Below are positions 21,434 through 31,942 of a stretch of DNA of 35,308 bases, in pieces; positions within the stretch are counted from its first letter, which is position 1; every line of letters begins with the position of its first letter. The position numbers were made by a program, and so were the translations under genes. Below the pieces are notes generated by a model. It ran no database searches. It worked only from the letters and a program-made list of their open reading frames with translations, and was not told the DNA's origin. Source of the stretch: Symbiodinium natans (taxonomy: Eukaryota > Sar > Dinophyceae > Suessiales > Symbiodiniaceae); contig CAJNDS010001089.1 of the NCBI GenBank assembly GCA_905221605.1, positions 1 through 35,308 on the forward strand. The letters are read 5' to 3'.

Positions 21434-22951
21434 ATGGCCAAGTGGAGAGCCGGGTTGGAGAAGAGCCCGAAAGAGGTCAGCTTGTATCGGCTGAGTGCAG
21501 ATATTCGGGTGTTTGGCCGCCGCTTCTCCTGGCAGGAGAGTCTGCACCTTCTCCAGGTATTGGAACATGCGGCGGTGCAGCCGGACGGCGTAGTGTGTTC
21601 CCTGGAGCTTGCGGCACTAGGATGGGCAAGGCACTGGAGCCAATGCATGCACCTTCTGAATAAACTCCCAAAGGCTCTCCTGGATACTGCATGCTACAAT
21701 GCCGCTGCAAGTGCATGCAGTACGGCATCTAGCTGGCGGAGAGCTTTCCAGGTCGTGGAGAACCTTTCGACCCTCTTGACGGTGTCAACGACGTCAGTCA
21801 ACAGTCTTTTCCCTTGCTTCAAAGACAGAGGTCGCTGGATGAAGGCCATGGAGTTGCTGGAGCTGCTGTCTTTGTCACGGAGATGCTCGGCTGACACGCA
21901 GACCATTACCGGTGCAATCGACTCGTGCAGACACGGCCGCAAATGGGAAGTCGCCGAGCAGCTGCTTGGGGAGGCAGCGCCTTTGGAACCAAAGCGAAGT
22001 CAATATGAGGGGGTGATGCAGGCAAACCATGCAAATTGGGAGCGAACCGTGTCTCTGCTCTCTCAAGCCAAGCAGCGCACGTGCTCCACGAATTCGAGCC
22101 TTTACCGTCAAGCAGTTTCTTCCTGCTTGGGCTGCCGATGTACCGGCCAGGCATTGCAGGTTCTTCATTCTTGCAAGGCTCATGGCATCCAGCCCTCCGT
22201 GCCAATGTGCGGGGCGATTCTTGCCACTTGCGACTCGGAATCCATGTGGTGGCTTGCCCTATCAGTTTTGAGAGGTGAGATGCGCCAAGGTGCATTTGTG
22301 GCGGGTGCTGTTGATGAAAGCATGTGCTGCTCGGCAGTGGCAGCCTTGAAGGCACGTTCCCAGTGGCAATGGGCCGCTCGAGTCTTTGACCACGCAACTC
22401 CATGTGCCGATGTGCTTCCTGCCGACATGAGCATCAGCTGCATCGGGCGTGCCACACGTTGGGCTCTTGGAATGAACATGTTGAGGCGGCTTGGCTCAAG
22501 GCGTTTGGACACGGACACCTCCACTTGGGGTGTTGATGTTGGCATCACTGGAGCTTGTGGTGGCTGTTGGTACCGAGCTCTTGCACTGCTTGCCCGTGCA
22601 CAGCAAAGGCACTTGCAAGCCAGCACCCGGAGCTACACTTCCATCATTAGCCAGGCTGAGCACGGCGAAGAGTGGAGAAGGGCAGTGGCAATCCTGCACG
22701 ACTTGCAGCAGCAGAACCTAGGCTACCACTTCAAAACATGTTGGGCGCTTTCTAAGCCTTGCGTAGCTGTGCTTGCAGGAAGGGTTCATAGGTTGCTTGC
22801 AGGGCGGAGGTGGGTACCCACCAGGGATAAGCCTGGAATTACCTTGAACTCAGACTTTGGGAATCCGACGTTGAAGTCCGAAACCCAACCTGGACATGAT
22901 TTGGAAGTAATGATATTTTCCAGTTCCCCAACCCCCTTCATGACTTCATAG
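21434..22951 (+). CDS. Host pentatricopeptide-repeat (PPR) protein, about 505 aa
   Basis: PPR proteins bind organellar RNA and act in its editing, cleavage or stability; they are greatly expanded in dinoflagellates. The product shows successive 35-residue-like helical units with the marks of dinoflagellate PPRs: a Trp before the second helix (RFSWQESLHLLQ, SSWRRAFQVVENL, GRWMKAMELLELL, CGGCWYRALALLA, EEWRRAVAILHDL) and a YNAAASAC/YTSIISQA helix start. ATG 21434 (MAKWRAGLEK) is the first Met in a frame open from 21251, so an upstream exon is possible. The final ~50 residues, after about 22780, lack PPR character and may be read-through into intron or 3' UTR. No stop interrupts 1.5 kb. Confidence 0.75.
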   Translation: MAKWRAGLEKSPKEVSLYRLSADIRVFGRRFSWQESLHLLQVLEHAAVQPDGVVCSLELAALGWARHWSQCMHLLNKLPKALLDTACYNAAASACSTASSWRRAFQVVENLSTLLTVSTTSVNSLFPCFKDRGRWMKAMELLELLSLSRRCSADTQTITGAIDSCRHGRKWEVAEQLLGEAAPLEPKRSQYEGVMQANHANWERTVSLLSQAKQRTCSTNSSLYRQAVSSCLGCRCTGQALQVLHSCKAHGIQPSVPMCGAILATCDSESMWWLALSVLRGEMRQGAFVAGAVDESMCCSAVAALKARSQWQWAARVFDHATPCADVLPADMSISCIGRATRWALGMNMLRRLGSRRLDTDTSTWGVDVGITGACGGCWYRALALLARAQQRHLQASTRSYTSIISQAEHGEEWRRAVAILHDLQQQNLGYHFKTCWALSKPCVAVLAGRVHRLLAGRRWVPTRDKPGITLNSDFGNPTLKSETQPGHDLEVMIFSSSPTPFMTS

Positions 22952-22970
22952 CCCTGCACAAAGCATGTAG

Positions 22971-22992
22971 ATATAGATATATATATATATAT
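22971..22992. repeat. (AT)n microsatellite
   Basis: Dinucleotide AT run just after the PPR reading frame. Confidence 0.8.
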
Positions 22993-23028
22993 CAATGTAT
23001 ACAACCTAGCGAGTTCTGATCTTTAAAG

Positions 23029-23136
23029 GGCCAATGCTCCAGGAACATGGCGCCACACGTAACCGGCTGCAGCGCAGCCATCGCAGCGGTCCAAGAGTTC
23101 CGGCACTGGGAAAGGGCGGCAAAGGCGCAGCCCTGA
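23029..23136 (+). pseudogene. PPR-like fragment 1 (exon or remnant)
   Basis: In the frame of ATG 23047 the translation MAPHVTGCSAAIAAVQEFRH continues WERAAKAQP to a stop at 23134-23136. This closely follows the dinoflagellate PPR consensus (conserved S-A-A-I-A/S-A, then the HWE/QWEKA helix). It lies about 80 bp beyond the main PPR frame and in another frame, so it is either a downstream exon or a decayed copy. Confidence 0.55.
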
Positions 23137-23338
23137 AACAAGTGAGGAAGGTCAATAGTTGAGAGCTTTGGGTTTCGGATTTTTCAGGCGACTTGAATCA
23201 GAAGAAAGGTTTTAGGTTTAAGCAATTGGCAGTCGAGTCAAGTTAGGGTTTCGGAAGTTTCGGGAAAGATTAGCGAGCTCATGCAATTGAGTGACATGCT
23301 CCAAGCTGCCAGAACTCGTCGGCCACGAGCCTGAACTT

Positions 23339-23356
23339 CCCTAAACCCTAAACCCT
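23339..23356 (-). repeat. Interstitial telomere-type repeat (CCCTAAA)
   Basis: CCCTAAACCCTAAACCCT, about two and a half units of the TTTAGGG telomere repeat in inverted orientation, within non-coding host DNA. Confidence 0.75.
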
Positions 23357-23649
23357 CTGAGCGCTTCAGGTTTCCATCGGCTCTGTTTTTCTCTACTAAA
23401 TGGCGCAGTGAGCTCTGGCATGCAGAGCTCTCAAGATAAAGCCGCTCCAGAAAACCCTCGCAGCCCAAATAGAATGGTAGAGCAACCCCCTGAAACCCTG
23501 AAACCGGCCTGAGCAGGTCTTGGAGTGGATGAAGCATTGGCAGATTCTGGGGCAGCTACTTTATGCCCACCCCAGTTTGTTCCTTCCAGTTCGGGCAGGG
23601 TGGGTTGTCCCCTTTTGGAGTCTGCACTGTGCTGTTGTGGGTTTGGAGG

Positions 23650-23667
23650 TTTAGGGTTTAGGGTTTA
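23650..23667 (+). repeat. Interstitial telomere-type repeat (TTTAGGG)
   Basis: TTTAGGGTTTAGGGTTTA, opposite in orientation to the copy at 23339-23356 about 300 bp away. Confidence 0.75.
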
Positions 23668-23738
23668 TAGGGGGTACTCCTCAACATGCACCATCAACCC
23701 AAGACCACCCGACCCAAATCACTCGAGAGCCCAGGATC

Positions 23739-23830
23739 GAGCCTAACAGTTACTGCTTCAATGCCTTGGCCAGCGTCTGCGAAAAAGCGAGGGCGTGGAA
23801 ACAAGCCCTCAGCCACTGGGATCTAAACGG
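23739..23830 (+). pseudogene. PPR-like fragment 2 (exon or remnant)
   Basis: From 23745 the translation NSYCFNALASVCEKARAWKQ followed by AL fits the PPR helix pair (Y-x-F-N-A-L, then the C-E-K-x3-W-x2-A-L helix). The frame continues without PPR character afterwards. Same strand as the PPR gene. Confidence 0.5.
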
Positions 23831-24081
23831 CCATAACCCCGTCATTTTGGCACGGTGCCGTGACTTAAGGGCTGTTAAGAGGCAGAGCGCCTTATGTTCC
23901 AACCCATTCATCCACTGAGCTTCAATAAATGCCCAGGTCAACTTCTAGGTGGGTCAAACAAGTTGCCGCTAGCACAAGTGATTGTGTTAATGGGCTTGGA
24001 CCCAGAAGCGAGCCAGAATGCCAGGGTTGGTACATGCCCCAAACCCAGCCGAGGTGTTCTGCGCTCAACGTTCCTCTACAG

Positions 24082-24172
24082 GCTCTCCCTGGCCTTGGAC
24101 ATTTTCGCCCTGACCTCCGGCATCGCTGCCTGCGAGACCCGCTGCTGCGAAGATGTGCTGACAAGCTTGGAG
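24082..24172 (+). pseudogene. PPR-like fragment 3 (exon or remnant)
   Basis: LDIFALTSGIAACETRCCED followed by VLTSLE (24095-24172) fits a PPR unit. It is preceded by CTCTACAG|G at about 24081, an acceptor of the dinoflagellate AG|G type, and ends in a poly-C tract. This favours a multi-exon PPR gene or a mutated tandem copy. Confidence 0.5.
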
Positions 24173-24174
24173 AA

Positions 24175-24187
24175 CCCCCCCCCCCCC
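24175..24187. repeat. Poly-C tract (13)
   Basis: Uninterrupted C run immediately after PPR-like fragment 3. Confidence 0.9.
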
Positions 24188-26462
24188 GCCCCCGGAAAAG
24201 CTTGCACTGAACGAACATGTGCTTGATAAGCGCTTGAGACAGCATGTGGGTAACCCACTGCGCGTGTTCCGCTTGAGCTGTTCGCTTCCTCCCAAAGCAT
24301 GATCTGAGCCGGGTTGGCCTCCAAGTCTGTTCATCGTGGGACTGCGGGCTGTGCGGGCTACGAGGTTCGTTTCCGCGCTTCAGAGCAATTGTTCTTTAAC
24401 ATGACTGTCCAGGAAAGCTGGCCGATGGCGTCTGTGCCTACAGCTGCTAGAGACCTGGCCGGAAAAGGCGCTGAAGCAGAGGGAGTTGCCTCGACACTTG
24501 GCCAGTGGGAGAGCATCCCAAGGTCCTCAAGAGAGAGGTTGGGGGTTTATGGAGACATGGAGAATGAAGTACTATTTGCTTAGGAGTTTTGCTATGAAGG
24601 TCTGGCGAGGTATTTCGCATCAGGGGTTTCAAAGGGTTTCAATCGGGTCACAGGATCCGGCTTCAGGCGGGGTTCTTGGCGGCATTCCTGCTGGCTCTTT
24701 GTCCGGCGGCACGAAAGGCTTTAAACCCGTGAGCTCCAGACACTCCTCTGTTTCAAGCAGATGCAAGTCGCTGTTGCATCCGGCTTAACAGATGCCCCTG
24801 TCGGCAAGCGGAACCTAGGCAGCGAAATCTCGGGTTTTCAGATCCAAACAGGGGCGATTCAGCCAAGCCAGAAATCGCCACAACCCTTTCCCCGCCGGAC
24901 ACACCGGTGCTCAGCGGGGTCTGTTCTAAGGGGCTCTAAAGAAAGCGCAGCTCCCCCAAACGCCTGGAAAGACCCAAACAAGCCAAGATCGTCCATCTGA
25001 ATCGTAGCCCTAAGCCTTCCAAGGCTCCTCGACCATGGCTTTCACCGCCGCTTCGACCGGAGCTGCCCGTGGCGCTGCGTGGATTGCGGCCGTGGCTTTG
25101 GCCACCACACTCTGGGAGGCACGGTGGGCTTTTGATTCTTTAATCGCTTCTCCGGCCTGGGCTTAGATCTTTCTTAAAGCAACTACAAGTAGCTGATTCA
25201 AAGATTGCGGAGTTCTTCGGCACAGGTGCGGGGTTTGCAGGCGCCAGCAGCTGAATCGGCGGCCTGGTGTGCACTAAGCTAGGAGCAGCTAGGCTTTGGG
25301 GTTCTTCTGTTGTCTCTGGCACCCTGAAGCTGAACTGTAAGGTCGAATTGGCTTGCTTGGATCCCACATCTCGAGCTGCTCTAGAACCCCCAAACTTTGG
25401 CGACGGACTGGCCCTGAACCGTGCCGCCCGTGCATAAAGTGGCACGTCAGGTTGTCTATGCCCTTTCTTTGTCCAGCGCTGCGGTCGTGACTCCACGGCT
25501 GCGGGAGCGCAGCTGGTGAGAGACATGTGAAGAGGTAAAGTTTGTGGGTGCTCAAACCGGAGTAGAAATTGCAAGATTCCTGCACCCGAGCCTTTTCGAA
25601 GCCACTTAAGAATCTTATCCACACCGCGGCCCACGGAGAGGTCCCCTGCCGAGGTGTTCATGTGTAAGGGTGCTGAGCAAAGGAACGCCGCCCAGAAAAA
25701 ATAGCCTGAAATCTTGGGATGGTCCTCCTTATGCGAAGAGTCCCTAAAAAATGATTATATAATGGGGGGGGGTACTGCAATCCCTTTTTTTGGGGGGGAC
25801 TGTTAGCCTATATCCAGGGGATCCCAAGCTAAGAATCCCGGAGAAGAGAGAGATTTTAGCTGAGAGGAGTGGCTGGTGGCAGTACGGAGCGAGGCCGAGG
25901 CTTCGAGCCGCTGCGCTGCAGAGTCGGCACAGGAATCGGCCTCTCAAACAGTTTTTTTGCGTTTTTGCTACACTTTTCTGAGAAGAAACCGTTTTTTTTG
26001 TAAGAGAGAGAGAGAGAGGGTCTTCTCAGCTTTTCGATGTTTTTTGGCCCGCTTATCCCGTTGAGCTGCTGCCTTACCGACATGTTTGCCTCGGTACGTT
26101 TTTTCGCTGAGTCGAAGTGGCACGCTGCACAGTGGAGCTAAACTAATTGTGCCTCGTTCTTGAGGTGTTTTGAACAACTTGGCTCCATGAGCCGTAGAGC
26201 AAGCGGCCTTAGCTGAGCTCGCACAAAGAATGGCCATCAACAGAAAGGCTTCCAGCGGTCACTGTCAGGTCACCTGGGGATGGTGAGCTGGCAAGAACCC
26301 GAAGCCTCTGGAAGTCCTGAGCAACGGCGACGCATCGCCAAAGCCACGGCTTGTCTCTCAGGGCTGTGTGTATGGACTGCGGGGAGTGAGAGTGGGTCTG
26401 CATGCTGGCCGAAGCTGACATGGTAATATCTTATTTGTATTCATATGGTTATTACCGACCCT

Positions 26463-26480
26463 CCCCCCCCCCCCCCCCCC
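26463..26480. repeat. Poly-C tract (18)
   Basis: Uninterrupted run of C; several similar poly-C or poly-G tracts occur in the host flank. Confidence 0.9.
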
Positions 26481-26661
26481 GATGTTGTAGATGGATGTTG
26501 TTTCGCGGGGCTGTAGAACCTTGAGCTCACCAAGGCAGCTCCTCCTTCCCTGGCTGCCACCCCACGCAGCCCTCGCGTAGCTTTCCGCGCTGCGCTGGGA
26601 GCAGCCGAACTACTTTGGGAGGAGCAGGCATGAAGAAGGCTTTTTGTTTGGTGTTGTGGGC

Positions 26662-26683
26662 GGGGGGGGGGGGGGGGGGGGGG
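26662..26683. repeat. Poly-G tract (22)
   Basis: Uninterrupted run of G after GTGTTGTGGGC; only about 180 bp from the poly-C tract at 26463, so the two could pair. Confidence 0.9.
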
Positions 26684-29289
26684 CGGATCTAGCTTCTTTC
26701 CTCAATGCTACGGTATGGCCAGCCGTTGGTTTTGTCAAGCCTGGTCCCCTGCTCAGATAAATTCCCCCTCCCCCCCCCGCAAGACAACCCCACATTTTGC
26801 TCGAGGACTTCTCAGGACCCATGTTATCTTCACCTTGACATTCCTCAACAGTGTGTGAAGCTCTCGCTCTGTGTCGACACCCCCTGGACAAGGCTGCCAC
26901 AGCGGAATTCGATGCTTTCCTCAGGCGGCAGATTCTCTCGAGAACGCACCGCGCGCTGGCAGAACTGTCTCGGCTTCCTCCCAACAGGACGGAGATTTGA
27001 AACAGCGGAAAGCAGACGGATGCAACTTGAGAAGTAGACTTCTGGGACGTGGGGAGCCATGATGAATTACGCCTGGATCCGAGCGGATTGAAAGGCCTTA
27101 TCATCTTAAATGATTTTTGCCAGGTCCGTGATCCAGGTGCTTGCTCGATCCCCGATGCTTGCCCCTTGGATGCTCGAGTCATGCTCTGGCTTTGCATGGG
27201 GCCCCCGCAGCTGGCTGCCGCTGGCAAAGGGCCCGGCTCGCAGGCATTCCGGAGCACTCACCGATCTGCCCCTAAGCTCCAGCTAAAGCACGCACCATAT
27301 TTTATTGTAATTTTAATTCTTGTTATTATTATTATTAATATGATTGGGATCATTATGATTATTGTTGATTTTTGTGCGCCGATGATGCACAAGGCCCATG
27401 TAGGCCGTGGTTTTTTCTCGCTCTGAGGTTGGCTGTCACTGCTGGGCGCGTGGCCTGCTGGGCTGCGGCCTGCTTAGCTGGTGTAGACGAAGGCGAGGAA
27501 GGCCATCTTGTTCGCTCGCTGGGCCCCTCGCCTTTGCAATTGGCTTCAAGCATCAAGTTTACCTTGGCGTAACCGGCATAGCATAGCTTTTGCTCATTTG
27601 GCCGGCTTGTGTACGTGAGAGAGTGTTCCTGAAGTGACGAATGTCACTCAGCTACGTCGTGCGCAGCTAAGGCTTCCGCCGACACGCTCCGAGTGGCGGG
27701 GGACATGGCAGACCAGACCTGCATCCGATATTCGCGGAAGGAGACCGTGCCCCACACGCCGAGCGACAAGCGTTGCTCGACGTTCTTTTTCTGAGTCGCG
27801 GCCTGCAAGAAAAAATGACAACACAACTTGCGCAAACTTTGTCATTCCGCGGCTAGGCAGGCAATGACTTCCAAACCCACACTTCCGAAAGCTCCTCTCA
27901 GAAAGGGTCGTTTCGCATGAGCATTATTGGCAGCTGCAGTAGATGAGAACAAAAACAGTTCGTATAGTTAAGAAGGAATACCGATGGAACAGCAAGACTC
28001 GGCAGCGGACTTCGCGCAAAGTGGGACTTTCAGTTCACAGCGCTTCAGAGGCCAGAAGGCAGGTTGTGCCAACGCCCATCCAGCAGTCAAGATACAGCCG
28101 TGTCCGCCATGCAGTGCTCACACGCAGCCTTCTTGCTCAGCCGCCGAAGCAAAAAAAAACATATTGAGAAGACGACCGCCAGCACTCTGTCATGGGGCTT
28201 CCGAGGCAAGACTTGCAAGACAGCTTGGACAAGGTTAACAAGCAGGGGACCTGGATCTTACCAAGCTGCAAGTCCGGTTTTGCACTTTGGGGGCTCATTC
28301 TGAGCAGTTCTGAGTAGGAGGTGGAGTTTGGAGAGGTAAAGCCAGAAGGAGGTATGGCTCTCCGAAGGGAGCTGCCTTCTGGGCTTCGGCTTCAGAAGGT
28401 CCTCTTGAGGCCCAAAAGAGTCCAGAGATGTAGTTGGAGTGAAAGGGCTATAGGGCTCTGAGGTTCGGGGCTGGGTTTGAGGACCAGGCTTCGTGGCCCT
28501 CCAGCGGTTTGACATGTGCCTCGAAAGTGGGAAGAAGGGATCTGCATCAAGGGAAGAAGGGCCGTGAGAATCCCTGAAAGATTCTGGGGGAAGCATGCCA
28601 AGCATCCTGTTTCGTAGAACGGTAACTTTTCCCTTCACCATCCTCCTTCGACCCTCAACTGCCGCCCTGACTCCAATCTTAACACCCAGGCTGGCATCTC
28701 GGAGGATGCCACGAGATCTTCCCCTCCTCGATTCTTCGCCATAGGATGAGCCGAGTTTCGAGAATCCGAGAGCAAACCGGAACCCGTGTGCATAAGAACG
28801 GCTGCTTTTCCTTCGCAGCTGAGAGACTTTTAATCCGGTGCATGCGCCATGGCTCAGGCGCTCCGATTGGTTGTATGTAGCCTTCCGGGCAAAAAATCAA
28901 GGGGCATTTGTGCACCGAAGGGCTTCAGAAGCTTAGGGAATCCCAAGCTCAGACATTCTTCGCAGCACCCTGTGGGCCCCCCTCAGAGAAGCAGACGAAG
29001 CATATTGAATCATCTACAGCCCGACCCAAAGCCGTTTCAAAGAGTTCCGGGGTACCTGAACAAGGGCCTGAGAGCATAGCGAGCTTCAATGCGCATGCCT
29101 TATCTGGATTGATCTTGAGCTCTTGGCTCACCACTCTGCTTTTGGCTCCAGCTGTTAAAGGAAGGATCGCCAAACGCTTGCAGCAACACAAAAGCCTTTC
29201 GCTTTGCAAAAAGCAGTTTGGGCTTGAAGATTGCGTCATGCATTTGCAAAGCCAATATCCAGATCTTTCTTCTGCAAGTATATTCAAAA

Positions 29290-30171
29290 ATGTCTGCTCG
29301 CAAGGACTCTTGGCCGCCTGTAAACGATCCCCTCCAAGCCAATGATCTGGAGCCCGCAGACACAGCAGTGATTGGCATGTTTGCCATTGAGCCTCTGCAT
29401 GATGCCCGCTACTGCCGCCTTTATGAACGCCTGCTGAGGCGTTGTGCTCTCAGGGCTGGGAAGGCTTGTCGGCTTAGAACTGCCAATTGCTGGGGTAGTG
29501 GGTTCGTGCGACGTTGCGCGTGGAACTTGTATGGGCTCATTGTGTTGAGGCTTGAAGCATGGCTGGAGTTGGCCTTAACCCCCTCGGAGGAAGACTGCTT
29601 TGAAGAGGCAGGTGGGGGCATCCAAATGCTGCACGTGGTGGCTTGCGGTTTATGCTCAGGTGAAGATGTTTGGACGTCCTTATTGCAAGTGCGACCGTAC
29701 GTAAGATCTGAATCACACCCCTCACGGCCTGATGGGTTTGAAGGCTTTGGCGGGTCGACCTTGGCTTATGCTGCGAGGGTTCCGAACAGTACTCGAACCT
29801 CTGTGGCCCCGGCGTCGTTTCGCTTCAGTCGGGCTGTACTATACGATTACACGCGACATTTAGCTTCGCCTCTCACAACGCTGCTTAAACTAAGGCTACG
29901 AGCAGCCCACAAGCAGTGGGGACATACATGTGCATGCGCTTGGGAGGGCATTGTTGCGGCAAGTGCAGCCGATCAGCCTTTATTTGTTCAACGTCGCACG
30001 CTGCACAGCTGTCTGCAGAAACGACATTCGGTAAAGGGGGAGGACCTACAATGCCAATCGCGTTGGGGAAACTTAAGGCGATCTATTGAGATGTCATGTG
30101 TTTTTGAACACGGAATATCCCATCCCCTAAGCCCAAACTTACCAAAGCCCCCAACCTCACTGGTTGTCTAG
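29290..30171 (+). CDS. Uncertain host open frame, about 290 aa
   Basis: Open from an ATG at 29290 (MSARKDSWPP) to a stop at 30169-30171, with an earlier in-frame start candidate at 29218. Length is above chance for this composition. Residues about 20-110 (LEPADTAVIGMFAIEPLHDA, ERLLRRCALRAGK) look protein-like, whereas the second half is Arg/Ser/Pro-rich and unremarkable. No domain recognised, no membrane segment, no repeats. It may be one exon of a spliced gene or fortuitous. Confidence 0.25.
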   Translation: MSARKDSWPPVNDPLQANDLEPADTAVIGMFAIEPLHDARYCRLYERLLRRCALRAGKACRLRTANCWGSGFVRRCAWNLYGLIVLRLEAWLELALTPSEEDCFEEAGGGIQMLHVVACGLCSGEDVWTSLLQVRPYVRSESHPSRPDGFEGFGGSTLAYAARVPNSTRTSVAPASFRFSRAVLYDYTRHLASPLTTLLKLRLRAAHKQWGHTCACAWEGIVAASAADQPLFVQRRTLHSCLQKRHSVKGEDLQCQSRWGNLRRSIEMSCVFEHGISHPLSPNLPKPPTSLVV

Positions 30172-31455
30172 GACATGTTTCTGGCAGGACACAGATCTGT
30201 TAAGCTGCCCGGACGACTTGGCGCGCCTTCGCCAGAGGACGGGCCAGAATTGCCCGGGCTGAGGATTCAGTTGGCTTGGGAGATACACCTGTAGTTGACA
30301 GTTCTGTCTGTAGCCTTTCCGGATAGAAGATTCAGGACATGAGCTCTGGGATTCTTCGATATAGGTCTTGGGGTCAAAGCTCCCAAGATCTGTTAGATTT
30401 TTGAATGCACGGCAGGGTCTCGTTCCCAAGATCTCAAATAAGAAGCAGAAGAAGAGCGGGACAGAGAGAGCGAGAGCGAGAGAGAAGAAGAAGAAGAAGA
30501 GCAAGGTTTTACGAACTCGGGTGAGCTCGCGGTGCGGAGGAGTCCGCCAGGGCCCCTTCATACCCACGAGAAGAAGAGCCAAGGTTTTATACGAGTTTGG
30601 GCCTTCGGGTTCACAGCCAGGGCCAGTTTTTGGCCGACCTGCCAGGCCACCTCCTGACGAGGCCCAACAGCAACAGAAACCACCTGAAACCCTCAAACCA
30701 TTCCAACGCCCAAGCCCCTGCTCGCGAGGCTTCAGAATGCGTATGATGTGTCCTGAAAGCCATGCAATTCCACACGCCGGGCTGTCTTGAGTCTGAAGGT
30801 GCCGGGATGTTCGCGGTGAGCTTGGTGCTGCGCTGCCGCCCCAGTGCACGGAGCACCTTTGCATCGAGGTGGCCGTGCGCTTTAATTACTACTAGCTGCT
30901 TAAGAACCCCGAAAGCAAATATTTGTTTAGGTGTCTTTTTTTTTTTTTTGGGGGGGGGGTCGAAAGCACGTAGTAGATCAAGGTTTGGAGCATCTGAGGG
31001 CTTGAACTTCAGGGCGTTAGGCCTTGGTTTTTTTCCGTGTAGTGGTAGGGGATTTGGCAAGCTTGCGCTCGACAGACACGCTTGTTCGGACTATCAATTT
31101 CCGGCCTCTGCACTCAGGCCGCAGCAGAGACCAGACACTTGGGTCAGAATCCCAAGTCTAATACTTGCCACACCCACAGTCCACCGAAGAATCTTCAATC
31201 AGAGTAGACCCTGATTTCGTGTGCAGTACTCGTACATGCTCTAGACTGGAACCTCCCCAAATCTTAACGCAATGAGCCCCTGCCCGTGGCAAACTCCGTG
31301 CCCGGGTTGCTTGAAACATAAACGCATTCCCCGCAGAAACGGTGCTGTGCACAAAGAGGTTGAGCAAACCGTTGTCATCCGAAAAAGACCCCGTCAGACA
31401 AACTGGCCTGCAAGCCTCCTTACCCACTACACCGTTATTCCCCTAAGCCAAAACC
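30172..31455. other. Host non-coding DNA
   Basis: No gene supported. Contains a purine (GA/GAA) run at about 30435-30505 and a T14-G10 junction at 30936-30959. Open frames over the GA run are Lys/Arg/Glu or Phe/Leu/Ser artefacts. Confidence 0.45.
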
Positions 31456-31469
31456 AACCTAACCCACCC

Positions 31470-31626
31470 ACCCACCCCCCCCCCCCCCCCGAGCAAAAAA
31501 AAAAACAACCTAACCCCCCCCCCCCCCCCCAACAAAAAAACAACTGACCCAAGCCCTCAAAGAAGGAATGATAACCCCCCTCCTTCCTCCCCCCCCCCCC
31601 CCCCCCACCCCCCAAAAAAAAAAAAG
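31470..31626. repeat. Alternating poly-C / poly-A cluster
   Basis: Several long C runs separated by A runs (CCCC...GAGCAAAA, AACCTAACCCC..., CCACCCCCCAAAA) with a similar AACCTAACCC join, suggesting a decayed tandem unit of roughly 40-60 bp. Confidence 0.7.
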
Positions 31627-31796
31627 AATAAACGACCCTTCAAGACCCTCAAAAAGAAGGGACAATGAAGCAGGCGTCCCGCCTGGCGGGCGCCGGTCTC
31701 GGGCTCTTTGCGGCGCGGGAACTCCAGGCAAGGGCTTCTGCACGTTTCTACAAAGGAATATACAGTATGCAATGTTTAATGCAAATATGTGAATCA

Positions 31797-31906
31797 GGCA
31801 TATATATATATATATACGTGTGTGTGTATATGTATATATACACATACACACACAGATGTATGTATGTATGTATGTATGTATGTATGTATGTATGTATGTA
31901 TGTATG

Positions 31907-31937
<31 letters not shown>
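31797..31937. repeat. Compound microsatellite (TA)n-(TGTA)n-(TA)n
   Basis: TA run at about 31797-31816, TG/TA and CA/TA interlude, TGTA tetranucleotide at about 31856-31911, then TA to about 31937. Open frames here read as Tyr-Val-Cys-Met repeats and are artefacts. Confidence 0.9.

Positions 31938-31942
<5 letters not shown>

Larger units (their letters stand above)
24188..29217. other. Host non-coding DNA with homopolymer tracts
   Basis: About 5 kb of GC-moderate DNA. Many short open frames occur on both strands, none with recognisable domains or composition distinct from chance. Homopolymers include poly-C at 26463-26480 (18) and poly-G at 26662-26683 (22). Exons of spliced host genes cannot be excluded by eye. 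Confidence 0.4.

Noticed and set aside
23838-23852. Possible relic of the dinoflagellate spliced leader (CATTTTGGC)
   Set aside because: Only nine bases match and the flanks diverge; too short to distinguish from chance.
25140-25661. 173-aa minus-strand frame
   Set aside because: Pro/Ser/Arg-rich with no domain, overlapped by another frame of similar length; typical of chance in GC-moderate DNA.
26610-27257. 215-aa minus-strand frame
   Set aside because: Runs through the poly-G tract and encodes homopolymeric Pro; no recognisable domain.
30157-30864. 235-aa minus-strand frame with an apparent hydrophobic segment
   Set aside because: The Phe/Leu/Ser run is the complement of the GA-rich tract at about 30435-30505, not a real membrane segment.
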